Source: Nocardia altamirensis NBRC 108246
Lineage (GTDB): Bacteria > Actinomycetota > Actinomycetes > Mycobacteriales > Mycobacteriaceae
Direction: 5' to 3'
Length of the DNA: 64,000 nucleotides
NCBI RefSeq assembly: GCF_001612685.1
Contig: NZ_BDAY01000009.1
Location: 1 to 64,000 of the forward strand
The position numbers and the translations under genes are program-made. The notes beneath the pieces were generated by a model, which was not told the DNA's origin, searched no databases, and worked only from the letters and a program-made list of their open reading frames with translations. Numbering within the stretch: the first letter of the stretch is position 1; every line of letters starts with the position of its first letter. Of the stretch, positions 20,252 through 28,474 are shown piece by piece.

Positions 20252-22098
20252 CAGGAATTCACCCTCCGAGCTTCGACACCGGTGAGTACCGCTTCGGTCG
20301 TGGCGCAGGCGGTGTCGGCGGCGCCTGCGGCTGCCGGTTGTGCGGTCACGGCGATCAGTTCTCCTCGATCTTCGATGGTCGGGCGAACCAGATAGTAGGT
20401 GGCGCAGGTTCCGTCCGCATCGATACGGCGCGCCGCCGGGAGGTCGCCCAGCTTGCCTGCGTTCACCTCGAGCACGGTGTACCGCCGGTCCGACTCGACC
20501 CGCTTGCCCTCTGCGGCGTGCAGCGTGATGACGAACGGGCTACCCGTCCAGGTGCAGGTGTGGACGTCCACTGCCGTGGGACGCGCACCGCCCGTGTACG
20601 GAGCGAGAACGGCTTGGTCGACGGCATCGCAAGGAACGAGGGTCACCACAGACTGTTTCGGCGGGTGCACACTCGGTGGGTTCGTGAGCAGGCGCGTCAC
20701 AACGGCTTTGAGCGTGGCGGTGGCCAGCGCGCAGGAATCGCCATCGGCTTCGGCGATTTTCACGTCGACGCCGAGCGTCGGTTCGGTGCGGACGGCCACC
20801 GCTCGGCCGCAGGACCGCGCGCCTGCGGTGGTGTCGAGCACGGATCGGCCTGCGACCTGCTCGGTGCGTGGTGGTCCGGCCACCGCCGTTCCCACACTGA
20901 CCGTCATGCGTGTTCGGCGCCCACCCGGTTCCACGAATGTCGTTCCACACACCGACGAATCTGCGAGCTCTGGCCGCACCGGTTGTCCCAGACTTCCGAC
21001 GACATCATTGCCGAGCAGCGCGCAGGTGTCGGTGCGGCGCATTTGTTCGTCGGTCAATTCCAGCGTCCGGTTCGCCAGTGGGTCGGGAGTGTCAGGCGAA
21101 CCGCCTCGATCGACGAGGAAGGCCGCGACCGTGCCCGCCGCCAAGACGGCGAACACCGCTGCGGCGGCAACCCCTATCGCGGTGCGCCGCGATGAGCGGA
21201 CCGGTGCCTCGCCGTCGGTTTCGATCCAGTTCTCGGCCGCCGCACGATCGCGCTCGATCTGCTGCCGAACCGCCGCGGGCCATCCCGGCCGTGCGGTCAT
21301 CGCGGCTACCGCGTCGATCAGTTGACCGGGTGTCGGGCGCGCTGCCGGGTTCTTCTCCAGGCAGGCCGCAACGACCTGCCGCAGCGCCGAAGGCACCTGG
21401 CTCGTGTCGGCGCTGTTGTGCACGACGTTGTACAACGTCTGCGGCGTCGACGCGCCGAGGAACGGGCTCTCTCCGGTGGCCGCCATGACCAGCATCGCGC
21501 CGACCGAGAAAACGTCACTGGCAGTGCCGAGTTCGTGGCCGGAAGCCTGCTCTGGCGACATGAACGCGGGCGAACCGATCAGCGTACCGGTGCTGGTGAG
21601 CTGGAGATCGGCTTCCAGCGCCCGAGCGATGCCGAAGTCGATGACGCGCGGGCCGTCCTCGGCCAGTAGGACATTCGTCGGCTTGAGGTCGCGGTGGATC
21701 ATCCCCGCACGGTGGATCTCCACCAGGGCGGAGCCGAGACCCGCTGCCAGTAGCCGTAGGCCGCCGAGCGGCATCGGTCCGTACTGATCGATCGCGGCGC
21801 GCAAGGACGGACCGGGTACGAAAACCGAAGCGAGCCAAGGCTCTTCGGCGTCCGGATCAGCGTCCCGAACGGCGGCCGTGTAGGCACCGGTAACCCGTTG
21901 GGACGCTTGAACTTCCAACCGGAATCGAGCACGGAATTCGGGATTCGCGGCGAGATGCCGGTGAATCATCTTGACCGCGACCAGCCTGCCGTCCGGCGCA
22001 CGCCCGAGCAGCACCCGCCCCATCGCGCCATGACCGATCACCGCGACCAAGCGGTGCCTGCCCGCGACGCGCGGGTCGTGTCGGCCGAGCGGCTTCAC
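20251..22098 (-). CDS. Membrane Ser/Thr protein kinase (Hanks/PknB type)
   Basis: A 615-residue kinase, first gene of the three-gene operon. GTG at 22098 is chosen because GGGGAGGGG lies just upstream; an in-frame start at 22143 does not have this. Kinase motifs are complete: IGHGAMG, VAVKMI, HRDLKPTNV, DFGIA and GSPAFMSPEQ. A transmembrane helix (about 310-332) precedes an extracellular domain with paired Cys residues. It is similar throughout to the next kinase, pointing to a tandem duplication, but the extracellular parts have diverged, perhaps to sense different ligands. Confidence 0.92.
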   Translation of the reverse strand: MKPLGRHDPRVAGRHRLVAVIGHGAMGRVLLGRAPDGRLVAVKMIHRHLAANPEFRARFRLEVQASQRVTGAYTAAVRDADPDAEEPWLASVFVPGPSLRAAIDQYGPMPLGGLRLLAAGLGSALVEIHRAGMIHRDLKPTNVLLAEDGPRVIDFGIARALEADLQLTSTGTLIGSPAFMSPEQASGHELGTASDVFSVGAMLVMAATGESPFLGASTPQTLYNVVHNSADTSQVPSALRQVVAACLEKNPAARPTPGQLIDAVAAMTARPGWPAAVRQQIERDRAAAENWIETDGEAPVRSSRRTAIGVAAAAVFAVLAAGTVAAFLVDRGGSPDTPDPLANRTLELTDEQMRRTDTCALLGNDVVGSLGQPVRPELADSSVCGTTFVEPGGRRTRMTVSVGTAVAGPPRTEQVAGRSVLDTTAGARSCGRAVAVRTEPTLGVDVKIAEADGDSCALATATLKAVVTRLLTNPPSVHPPKQSVVTLVPCDAVDQAVLAPYTGGARPTAVDVHTCTWTGSPFVITLHAAEGKRVESDRRYTVLEVNAGKLGDLPAARRIDADGTCATYYLVRPTIEDRGELIAVTAQPAAAGAADTACATTEAVLTGVEARRVNS

Positions 22099-22177
22099 CG
22101 GTTTCCCCTCCCCTGGAGTGCTTGTCGGATCGTACCGGCGCACTCGCGCGCCGTCCCGGCGTCGCGCGAGGAGGAGC

Positions 22178-22369
22178 TCAGGCGAAGGTCTGGTTGCGGG
22201 CGGCGAGCGCGGCGCGGAGCTTGGTCACGGCGGTCGGGCCCACGCCGTGCAGGGCGGCGAGGTCGCGTTCGGTCCAGGTGGTGAGGTCGTCGAGGTGGCG
22301 GATTCCGGCCGCCGCGAGGGCTCGTTCGGCCGGTTTGCCGAGTTCCGCGGGCAGGCCCGTATCGGTCAT
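22178..22369 (-). CDS. Small helix-hairpin-helix protein
   Basis: A 63-residue protein (start at 22369; an ATG at 22378 adds three residues). It contains a helix-hairpin-helix pattern, LDDLTTWTERDLAALHGVGP then a following helix, like the C-terminal domain of RNA polymerase alpha and small HhH DNA-binding proteins of actinobacteria. It probably binds DNA non-specifically. It lies 79 bases upstream of the first kinase on the same strand. Confidence 0.6.
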   Translation of the reverse strand: MTDTGLPAELGKPAERALAAAGIRHLDDLTTWTERDLAALHGVGPTAVTKLRAALAARNQTFA

Positions 22370-22517
22370 GGCGCCCATCGTGCCTGGCCAAGAGAATTTT
22401 CGTGCGGGCATTCCTGAGTAGCGGCGGCTCAACGCGATGGTGCGACATCCGCCCCGTAAAGTCAGTCACAACAGCAACACGAAGAACGCGGCACACCGTG
22501 CAGCGCGAGGAGCACCA

Positions 22518-23318
22518 GTGTCACTCGATCAGCCACTCGCCCCGCTTCCCCAGGAGGGCATGGGCTTTGCTTCGGCGTGGCCCATCCGGGCTGGCGACGT
22601 AGATCCCTACGTTCGGCTGCGTTTCGACGCGATCGCCCGCTATCTGCAGGACATCGCCTGGGAGAATCTGTACGGCACCTTCCTGAACCGAACCGATCCG
22701 AACTGGATCGTGCGGCGCACGGTGATCGATGTGATCCGGCCGATCCAATGGCCGGACGAGGTGCAGCTGTTGCGCTGGTGCTCGGCGATGTCGACCCGGT
22801 GGACGAACATGCGGGTGCGGATCACCAGCACGAACGGCGGACTGATCGAGACAGAGGGTTTCTGGATCAACATCAGCGAGTCGACCGGGATGCCCGCGCG
22901 GATCAGCGACGACGGCCTCGCCTATTTGGCGCAGACAACGCAGGAACACCGGCTGCGCTGGCGGCCCTATCTGACCGACACCGTGCCTGCGGAATCGGAT
23001 ACCGATATGCCGTTTCCGGTGCGCGCGACCGACATCGACCAGTACAACCACGTCAACAACGCCTGCTACTGGCAGGCGGTCGAGCAGTTCCTCGTCGACT
23101 ATCCCAAGCTGCTCGCAGGCCCGCATCGCGCGGTGATCGAATACGTGGCGCCGGTGCTCGCCCGTCAGCATGTGACGGTGCGCAGCCGCTACGAGCCGGG
23201 CGATCGCACCGGACGGCCGGTGCTTCGACTCTGGTTCGTGGTCGGCGGCACGACCACCACCGTCGTGCGCATCATGCCGCTGCTCCCCCGCCTCTCCGAG
23301 TATTCAGGCCAGACCTAG
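22518..23318 (+). CDS. Acyl-ACP thioesterase-family protein (double hotdog)
   Basis: A 266-residue protein of two hotdog halves, matching the acyl-ACP thioesterase family, which releases fatty acids or acyl groups from carrier proteins or CoA. The second half has TDIDQYNHVNNACYWQ, a typical active-site helix with Asp and Asn/His. GTG at 22518 is chosen because GAGGAG lies 7-8 bases upstream. It is divergent from the HhH gene and ends before a short hairpin at 23357-23376. Substrate not known. Confidence 0.85.
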   Translation: MSLDQPLAPLPQEGMGFASAWPIRAGDVDPYVRLRFDAIARYLQDIAWENLYGTFLNRTDPNWIVRRTVIDVIRPIQWPDEVQLLRWCSAMSTRWTNMRVRITSTNGGLIETEGFWINISESTGMPARISDDGLAYLAQTTQEHRLRWRPYLTDTVPAESDTDMPFPVRATDIDQYNHVNNACYWQAVEQFLVDYPKLLAGPHRAVIEYVAPVLARQHVTVRSRYEPGDRTGRPVLRLWFVVGGTTTTVVRIMPLLPRLSEYSGQT

Positions 23319-23356
23319 GCGGCACGAGGGCACCGTTGGCGGCCGACGGTCGCCGA

Positions 23357-23376
23357 GTACGGGAGTAAGCCCGTAC
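23357..23376 (+). terminator. Short hairpin after thioesterase gene
   Basis: GTACGGG (23357-23363) pairs perfectly with CCCGTAC (23370-23376). It is a weak candidate terminator for the plus-strand thioesterase gene. Confidence 0.4.
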
Positions 23377-23414
23377 CCGGTGAGTTACCCATGTCCTTGC
23401 GAAATCAGTTGGCA

Positions 23415-23440
23415 GTCTGGGCGGCCGGGGCCGCCCAGAC
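23415..23440 (-). terminator. Terminator after ferredoxin-NADP reductase gene
   Basis: GTCTGGGCGGC (23415-23425) and its exact complement (23430-23440) enclose a 4-base loop immediately after the stop codon of the minus-strand reductase gene. It may serve both convergent genes. Confidence 0.75.
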
Positions 23441-25111
23441 TCAACCGCGTGCGGCCTTCAACAGATCAGCGCGGGTGGTGAACTTGACCCGCGGCCGACC
23501 CGATGACTTGCCAGCGGCGCGTTCGGCCTGATCGATCGCCCGCCAGCCTTCCCGGTCGACCAGATCGGCCTGCCGCTCGCCGAGCAGCGCCTTCAGCTGG
23601 GCCCGATTCGCCTCCGGCGCAGCGAGTTTGCCCGTGGTGAAGTCGGCGATCAGGTTCTCGACGGTTTCCTCGGCGTCGGTCCGGTTCGAGCCGATGACAC
23701 CGCGCGGACCGCGCTTGATCCAGCCGCTGACGTATACCCCGGACAACGGAGCACCGTCATCGGCAAGCACCCGGCCGTGCTCGTTCGGCACGACACCGCG
23801 CCGCTCGTCGAACGGGATGTCGGCGACGGCCGCACCGCGGTAGCCGATCGAGCGCAGCACCAGCGAGGCGTCCATGTGCTCGGTGCGGTCGGTCGCCCGC
23901 GCCACCACCTGTCCGTTCTCCTCGAACAATTCGTTGTGCACGAACTCGATCGCCTCGACCTTGTCGGTGCCGGTCAGCGCGGTCGGTGAAGCCAGGTAGC
24001 GGAAGACGATCCGCTTGTTGCCCGGATCGCGACGCCCGCCCGCGTACTCCTCGGCGAGGGTGTACTTGAGCTTCAGCGACGGCTCGACGTCCGGGTCGTC
24101 CAGCACGGCCTGGCTGGCGTGATCCAGCGCCAGATCGGCCGCGTCGACGACGACATCGATGCCCTTCAGGTGCGCCAGCGCCAGGAACTCCGACGACGTG
24201 TAGGCCGCCTGCAGCGGGCCACGCCTGCCGAGCACGACCACCTCGCGAATATTGCTGCGCCGCAGCGCGTCCAGCGCGTGGTCGGCGATGTCGGTCTTGG
24301 CCAGCTCGTCCGGGGACACGGTCAGGACCCTGGCCACATCGAGGGCGACGTTGCCGTTGCCGACGATCACGGCCCGCTCGCCGGACAGGTCGAACTGCCG
24401 GTCTGCGTAGTCGGGATGCCCGTTGTACCAGGCGACGAACTCGGTCGCGGAGTGGCTGCCCGGCAAATCCTCGCCCGGCACGTCGAGGCGGCGGTCGGTC
24501 GACGCGCCGACCGCGTAGATGACCGCGTGGTGGTGGCGGAGCAGCTCCTCGTGCGAAATATGCGTGCCCACCTCGACATTGAGGTAGTACTGCAGGGTCT
24601 CGCGCCGGAACGCCGACTCGAACAGGCCCGAAACCGTCTTGGTGCCAGGGTGATCGGGGGCGACGCCTGAGCGAACCAGGCCCCATGGCGTCGGCACCCG
24701 GTCGAACATCTCGATCTCCACGTCCGCTCTGCGGAGCAGCTCGTCGGCCGCGTAGCAGGCGGCAGGGCCTGCGCCGACGATCGCGACCCGCAAGGTGCCG
24801 AGATCCTTCGGCGGCCGCGGTGGCGTCACGATCGGGTCGAAGTTGGATTCGAGCGGATGCCGTTGGAAGTAGGCGGCATTGATGTCGCGGTAGCGCGCCA
24901 GCGATGCGGTCAGGTCGTCCTCGGAGAAGATGGCTTCCACTGGGCACGCATCCACACACGCACCGCAGTCGATGCAGGTGTCGGGGTCGATGTAGAGCAT
25001 CTCGGTTGTCGCGAACTCCGGCTGGTCCGGTGTCGGGCGGATGCAATCGACCGGACACTCGGAGACGCAGCTGGCGTCGTTGCAACAACGTTGCGTGATT
25101 ACGTAGGCCAT
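23441..25111 (-). CDS. Ferredoxin fused to FAD-dependent ferredoxin-NADP reductase (FprB-like)
   Basis: A 556-residue fusion. The N-terminal ferredoxin (about 1-75) has two cluster motifs, CCNDASCVSECPVDC and CIDCGACVDACP. It is followed by an adrenodoxin reductase-type flavoprotein with AIVGAGPAACYAADELLR (FAD), the central NADP-binding GNGNVALDVARVL, and a late ALLGERQ region. It passes electrons between NADPH and iron-sulfur partners such as P450 systems; mycobacterial FprB has the same layout. ATG 25111 is preferred because GAGGAC lies 9 bases upstream. Confidence 0.92.
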   Translation of the reverse strand: MAYVITQRCCNDASCVSECPVDCIRPTPDQPEFATTEMLYIDPDTCIDCGACVDACPVEAIFSEDDLTASLARYRDINAAYFQRHPLESNFDPIVTPPRPPKDLGTLRVAIVGAGPAACYAADELLRRADVEIEMFDRVPTPWGLVRSGVAPDHPGTKTVSGLFESAFRRETLQYYLNVEVGTHISHEELLRHHHAVIYAVGASTDRRLDVPGEDLPGSHSATEFVAWYNGHPDYADRQFDLSGERAVIVGNGNVALDVARVLTVSPDELAKTDIADHALDALRRSNIREVVVLGRRGPLQAAYTSSEFLALAHLKGIDVVVDAADLALDHASQAVLDDPDVEPSLKLKYTLAEEYAGGRRDPGNKRIVFRYLASPTALTGTDKVEAIEFVHNELFEENGQVVARATDRTEHMDASLVLRSIGYRGAAVADIPFDERRGVVPNEHGRVLADDGAPLSGVYVSGWIKRGPRGVIGSNRTDAEETVENLIADFTTGKLAAPEANRAQLKALLGERQADLVDREGWRAIDQAERAAGKSSGRPRVKFTTRADLLKAARG

Positions 25112-25266
25112 ATTGTGCAAGTCCTCGAAGTACGTGGGCTGTAGGCCACCCGATGGGCAGAGGTGGACAAAAGCGGCACGCCGCGCAACCGCCGCGATGT
25201 GACGCCGCTTTCAGTTTGCCTCGAGTGTGGTCGAGGCCATGCCACCGGAGGCCTTACGGTATCTCC

Positions 25267-25758
25267 ATGGTGCGGACTCTGATCCTCATGCGACACGGCA
25301 AGTCGGCGTATCCCGACGGTGTCGGCGACCACGAACGCCCGCTCGCGCCGCGCGGACAGCGCGAGGCCGCGCTGGCGGGCGACTGGTTGCGTGCGACCCA
25401 GCCCCCGGTCGACGCGGTGCGATGCTCGACCGCGACCCGCACCAGGGAAACGCTGGCCGTCACCGGAATCGACGCGCCGGTGGTCTACGAGGCCGGGATC
25501 TACGAGGCCTCGCCGCAAAGCCTCATCGAGCTGGTCCAGCTCAGCGACGATGACGTGTCGACGCTGCTGGTGATCGGGCACGCGCCCGGAATGCCGTGGA
25601 CGGCATGGGAGTTGGCGAGCAATCGGAATTCGACGCACGCCGTCGAGCTCAGCCGCAAGTTCCCCACCTCGGCGCTCGCGGTGCTCGAGTTCGACCGGCC
25701 GTGGGCACAGGTCGACGCGGGGACCGGGGAGCTGGTGCGCTTTCACATCCCCCGGTAA
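25267..25758 (+). CDS. SixA-like phosphohistidine phosphatase
   Basis: A 163-residue histidine phosphatase of the SixA branch. It has the RHGKS motif (MRHGKSAYP, catalytic His near 10), the CSTATRTRET arginine region and the second catalytic His in VIGHAPGM. These enzymes remove phosphate from protein histidines, for example in phosphorelay or PTS-like proteins; the local target is unknown. The start at 25267 is set by the family N-terminus (MVRTLILMRHG). It is divergent from the ferredoxin reductase gene. Confidence 0.88.
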   Translation: MVRTLILMRHGKSAYPDGVGDHERPLAPRGQREAALAGDWLRATQPPVDAVRCSTATRTRETLAVTGIDAPVVYEAGIYEASPQSLIELVQLSDDDVSTLLVIGHAPGMPWTAWELASNRNSTHAVELSRKFPTSALAVLEFDRPWAQVDAGTGELVRFHIPR

Positions 25759-25825
25759 GCGGACGCGGTAGGCCGTCGTTAGAGCCTCCGCCGACGTTGT
25801 GGGCGGCTCCCGGTGTACGCCAACG

Positions 25826-25891
25826 GGCGTGGGTGCGCCACCGAGGAAGGCAGCCGACGGCGTGGGTGCGTTCCCGTGGACGGCAGCCTGC
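25826..25891. repeat. Two diverged 33-bp tandem repeats in a gene gap
   Basis: GGCGTGGGTGCG recurs at 25826 and 25859, each followed by a similar 21-base stretch containing GGCAGCC, with a further degenerate GCGGTGGGTG near 25900. The gap between the SixA gene and the small membrane protein gene (25759-25913) holds no gene I can support. Confidence 0.55.
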
Positions 25892-25913
25892 GGAGCCGAC
25901 GCGGTGGGTGAGT

Positions 25914-26117
25914 TCAGCGCAGCAACTTGCCGCCGACCACCACGACCGCGCCGAGGATGACCAGCAATACGAATGCGGCGAACCCGCCGAGCAGCCACCA
26001 CACGACGGCGAGCGCGAGCACCACCGGCGCCACCGCGATGGCGGTGATCATGGGGCTTTCTTTGACCGTGGCCCAGGCCGAACGGGCCCTGATCCGGTCG
26101 ATGTCCTTACCTGGCAT
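25914..26117 (-). CDS. Small membrane protein
   Basis: A 67-residue protein starting MPGKDIDRIR at 26117 (GGGGAT just upstream). After about 25 hydrophilic residues, two closely spaced hydrophobic segments (about 24-41 and 43-62: AVAPVVLALAVVWWLLGG and AAFVLLVILGAVVVVGG) suggest a helical hairpin in the membrane. Function unknown. It is divergent from the VOC gene starting at 26176. Confidence 0.6.
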   Translation of the reverse strand: MPGKDIDRIRARSAWATVKESPMITAIAVAPVVLALAVVWWLLGGFAAFVLLVILGAVVVVGGKLLR

Positions 26118-26175
26118 ATCCCCAGAGTAGGCCGGAACCCAGGACTTTGTCGGCGACCTTTGGGATGCTCGGGCG

Positions 26176-26544
26176 ATGGATTGGAAAATCGAGCTCATCG
26201 CGATCCCCGTCAGCGACGTCGATCGTGCGAAAGACTTCTACGCCAAGATCGGGTTCAACGTCGACCACGATCACCGGGTCAACGAGAACCTGCGATTCGT
26301 GCAGCTCACCCCGCCCGGCTCCGGCTGCTCCATCTGCATCGGTGACGGCATCACCGAGGCCGCACCCGGCAGCGTCAGCGGCGTGCAGATCGTCGTCGCC
26401 AACGCCGAAGACGCCTACAAGGAACTGATCGCCGCAGGCGTGGAGGCCACTCCGGTGGAAACCCTCGACTGGGGCAAGTTCACCTACTTCGCCGACCCCG
26501 ACGGCAACAGGTGGGCCGTCCAGGAACTCCCGAAATACAACTGA
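26176..26544 (+). CDS. VOC/glyoxalase-fold protein
   Basis: A 122-residue vicinal oxygen chelate protein: IPVSDVDRAKDFYAKIGF at the start and FTYFADPDGNRWAVQEL at the end are hallmarks. Members include glyoxalases, dioxygenases and antibiotic-binding proteins. The substrate is not predictable. It is a single-gene unit. Confidence 0.85.
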   Translation: MDWKIELIAIPVSDVDRAKDFYAKIGFNVDHDHRVNENLRFVQLTPPGSGCSICIGDGITEAAPGSVSGVQIVVANAEDAYKELIAAGVEATPVETLDWGKFTYFADPDGNRWAVQELPKYN

Positions 26545-26577
26545 CCCTCGAATGTTCGAGCCCGCTGCGTCGAGGAG

Positions 26578-27153
26578 TCAGTCCAACTCATCCAGACGGA
26601 TCGTCAGCGGGCACGGAGAGTTGGTCGTGAACGTTCCGCTCGCTTCACCGTTGTCCACGTAACCGAGTTCGCTGGTAAGCCGGAGAGCGAGGAGACTTAC
26701 CGGTGGGTTCGGATCGAGGATCCAGTATTGCGGGATTCCCGCGTCTTCGTAATCGCCACGCTTAGTTCGATAATCGGTCCGTCTGGTCCCCGGCGAGACT
26801 ATCTCGACTATCACGACGACGCCGGAGGCCCGCAGGATGCCGCCTTCGGCCTTCCGGCGTTCCATCTCTGCCCGCTGCACGATCATGACGTCCGGTCTGC
26901 GCACAGTCGCGGGTCCATCCGCAGGGGCCAACTGCAGATCGACATCGACGTCGGGCACCGCGACCAATTCCCGCGGCAGTTGGGCACGCAGCTGAAATAC
27001 GAGCTCACTGCCGACCAGATTGTGCTCAGGCTCCGGCGACGGCACCATCAGCAGCTTCCCCTCCTCCAGTTCCAGGCGATACCGATCGTCCTCACCGAGT
27101 GACACATAGTCGGCAATCGTCAGCAGCCGCCCTGGTTCCGGAAGTGCCGTCAC
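26578..27153 (-). CDS. Uma2/DUF820 family nuclease-fold protein
   Basis: A 191-residue protein of the Uma2 (DUF820) family, which has a PD-(D/E)XK nuclease fold. The putative catalytic pattern is RRPDVMIV (Asp) followed by VVIVEIVSPG (Glu) and a downstream TRRTDYRTKRGDYEDAGIPQYWILD segment. The biological role of the family is not well settled. It is convergent with the VOC gene and stands alone, without a recognisable partner. Confidence 0.85.
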   Translation of the reverse strand: MTALPEPGRLLTIADYVSLGEDDRYRLELEEGKLLMVPSPEPEHNLVGSELVFQLRAQLPRELVAVPDVDVDLQLAPADGPATVRRPDVMIVQRAEMERRKAEGGILRASGVVVIVEIVSPGTRRTDYRTKRGDYEDAGIPQYWILDPNPPVSLLALRLTSELGYVDNGEASGTFTTNSPCPLTIRLDELD

Positions 27154-27312
27154 CCTCGCTCCTCAGCTCGCCCCGCCCCTGGTCGGCTCCAGTGTCCCAC
27201 GCAAGGTACAGGAACGGAGGGAAGCAGTCGGGTGCTTCGGCAGGATGAGTGTTGCTTGGAGTGAGCTCCAGGTAGGTACCGTCGATGGTGTCGTCGGGAA
27301 GAGGTGAGGGTG

Positions 27313-27744
27313 ATGAGTGAAGCTGCCGGGAACGAGCGCGACTGGGAGGTGCCTCGATATTCGATCGGCGAGGTGGCCGAGCGGTCGGGGCTCAGCAGGG
27401 ATACGTTGCGCTGGTATGAGCGGATCGGGCTGATGAACTACATCGGGCGCGATCACGCGGGGAAGCGGCGGTTCAGCGGGCGTGATCTGGAATGGCTCAC
27501 GTTGATCGGGCATCTGCGCACCACAGGCATGTCGGTGGCGGACATGGTCCGCTACGCCGAGCTGGTGCGGGAAGGGGAATCGACGTTCCCCGAACGGCTG
27601 GAGATGTTCCGGAATACCCGCGCCGAGGTGCTCGCCAAGATCGCCGACCTGCAACAGGCCGTCGCCGTCCTGGACTACAAGATCGGCGTCTACGAGGGCA
27701 AGGTCGCGCCGGTCCGAGCAGCCACCGTCGACGCCACGCGGTGA
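27313..27744 (+). CDS. MerR family regulator
   Basis: A 143-residue regulator with an N-terminal MerR winged helix-turn-helix (YSIGEVAERSGLSRDTLRWYERIGL), then a dimerising coiled coil (about 95-130). There is no metal-binding Cys cluster, so it is an organic-ligand or redox-type member. The start at 27313 is chosen over a GTG at 27304 because GAGG lies 8 bases upstream. It precedes an ABM-domain monooxygenase gene by 44 bases on the same strand, which it may regulate. Confidence 0.9.
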   Translation: MSEAAGNERDWEVPRYSIGEVAERSGLSRDTLRWYERIGLMNYIGRDHAGKRRFSGRDLEWLTLIGHLRTTGMSVADMVRYAELVREGESTFPERLEMFRNTRAEVLAKIADLQQAVAVLDYKIGVYEGKVAPVRAATVDATR

Positions 27745-27788
27745 CCCGCACCGGAAATATCAAGCACCACAACGAAAGAGGAACCACA

Positions 27789-28079
27789 GTGGCCACGCTG
27801 ACACTCAATGTCCGGTTCACCGCCAAGGCGGGTCGGGAGTCGGAGCTGCGCGAGGTGTTGCAGAACCTGATCGAGCCGACCCTCGCCGAAGAGGGCTGCC
27901 TCACCTATGAGCTGTACCTGCATCCCACCGATCCGAGCAGGGCGGTGCTGCTCGAGGAATGGGTCGATGCGGACGCATTGGCGCGACATTTCGAGACCCC
28001 GCACCTCCAGGCGGGCGCGGCGGCGCTGGACGACTTGCTCGTCGAGCCGTTCCAGCTGCGCCGGTTCACCGAAATCTAG
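27789..28079 (+). CDS. ABM-domain putative quinol monooxygenase
   Basis: A 96-residue single-domain antibiotic biosynthesis monooxygenase (ABM) protein, typical of the YgiN type: LTLNVRFTAKAGRESELREVL and CLTYELYLHPTDPSRAVLLEEW. GTG is the start codon, with GAGGAA upstream. It probably works as a dimer on quinols or aromatic compounds. It is followed by a strong hairpin terminator. Confidence 0.8.
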   Translation: MATLTLNVRFTAKAGRESELREVLQNLIEPTLAEEGCLTYELYLHPTDPSRAVLLEEWVDADALARHFETPHLQAGAAALDDLLVEPFQLRRFTEI

Positions 28080-28090
28080 TGGGACAGCAC

Positions 28091-28126
28091 GCGGCCCGGC
28101 GATCCGAAGGTGGATCGCCGGGCCGC
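28091..28126. terminator. Bidirectional terminator
   Basis: GCGGCCCGGCGATCC (28091-28105) pairs perfectly with 28112-28126 around a 6-base loop. It lies between convergent genes ending at 28079 and 28133 and should serve both. Confidence 0.8.
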
Positions 28127-28132
28127 GGTGTG

Positions 28133-28303
28133 TCAGTGGAAGGTGCGCCCGCCCAGTGACGCGCTGATGATCGCGGGCGGTGTCCAGCCCGCCATCAGAT
28201 TCGCGCGTTCCTGCGGGGTGAGATCCTGCCTGGCCCAGATGCGGTGCGCGCTGCGGCGGCAGGCGGCGACCAGGGTTGGGGCGGTGCGGTTGCGGAACCT
28301 CAT
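28133..28303 (-). CDS. Small basic hypothetical protein
   Basis: A 56-residue protein starting MRFRNRTAPT at 28303, with a strong AAGGAG site 8 bases upstream, which supports real translation. It is Arg-rich at the start and contains ARQDLTPQERANLMAGW. There is no signal peptide or membrane segment. It ends just before a strong terminator. Family not recognised. Confidence 0.55.
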   Translation of the reverse strand: MRFRNRTAPTLVAACRRSAHRIWARQDLTPQERANLMAGWTPPAIISASLGGRTFH

Positions 28304-28474
28304 GACATTTCTCCTTCGGTGAACCTCCAATTCTGTGCCGTGAGCAGGGCGGGCGCGAGCGTCGGCGACGATCTTCACGAATTCTGTATGCGGGTGTAAA
28401 TGGCGCGGACCTCGGTCCGTTTGAACCGTCCCCGGCCGGATGCCTGACCGTTCGAGCCGCTAACATTCCACGGA

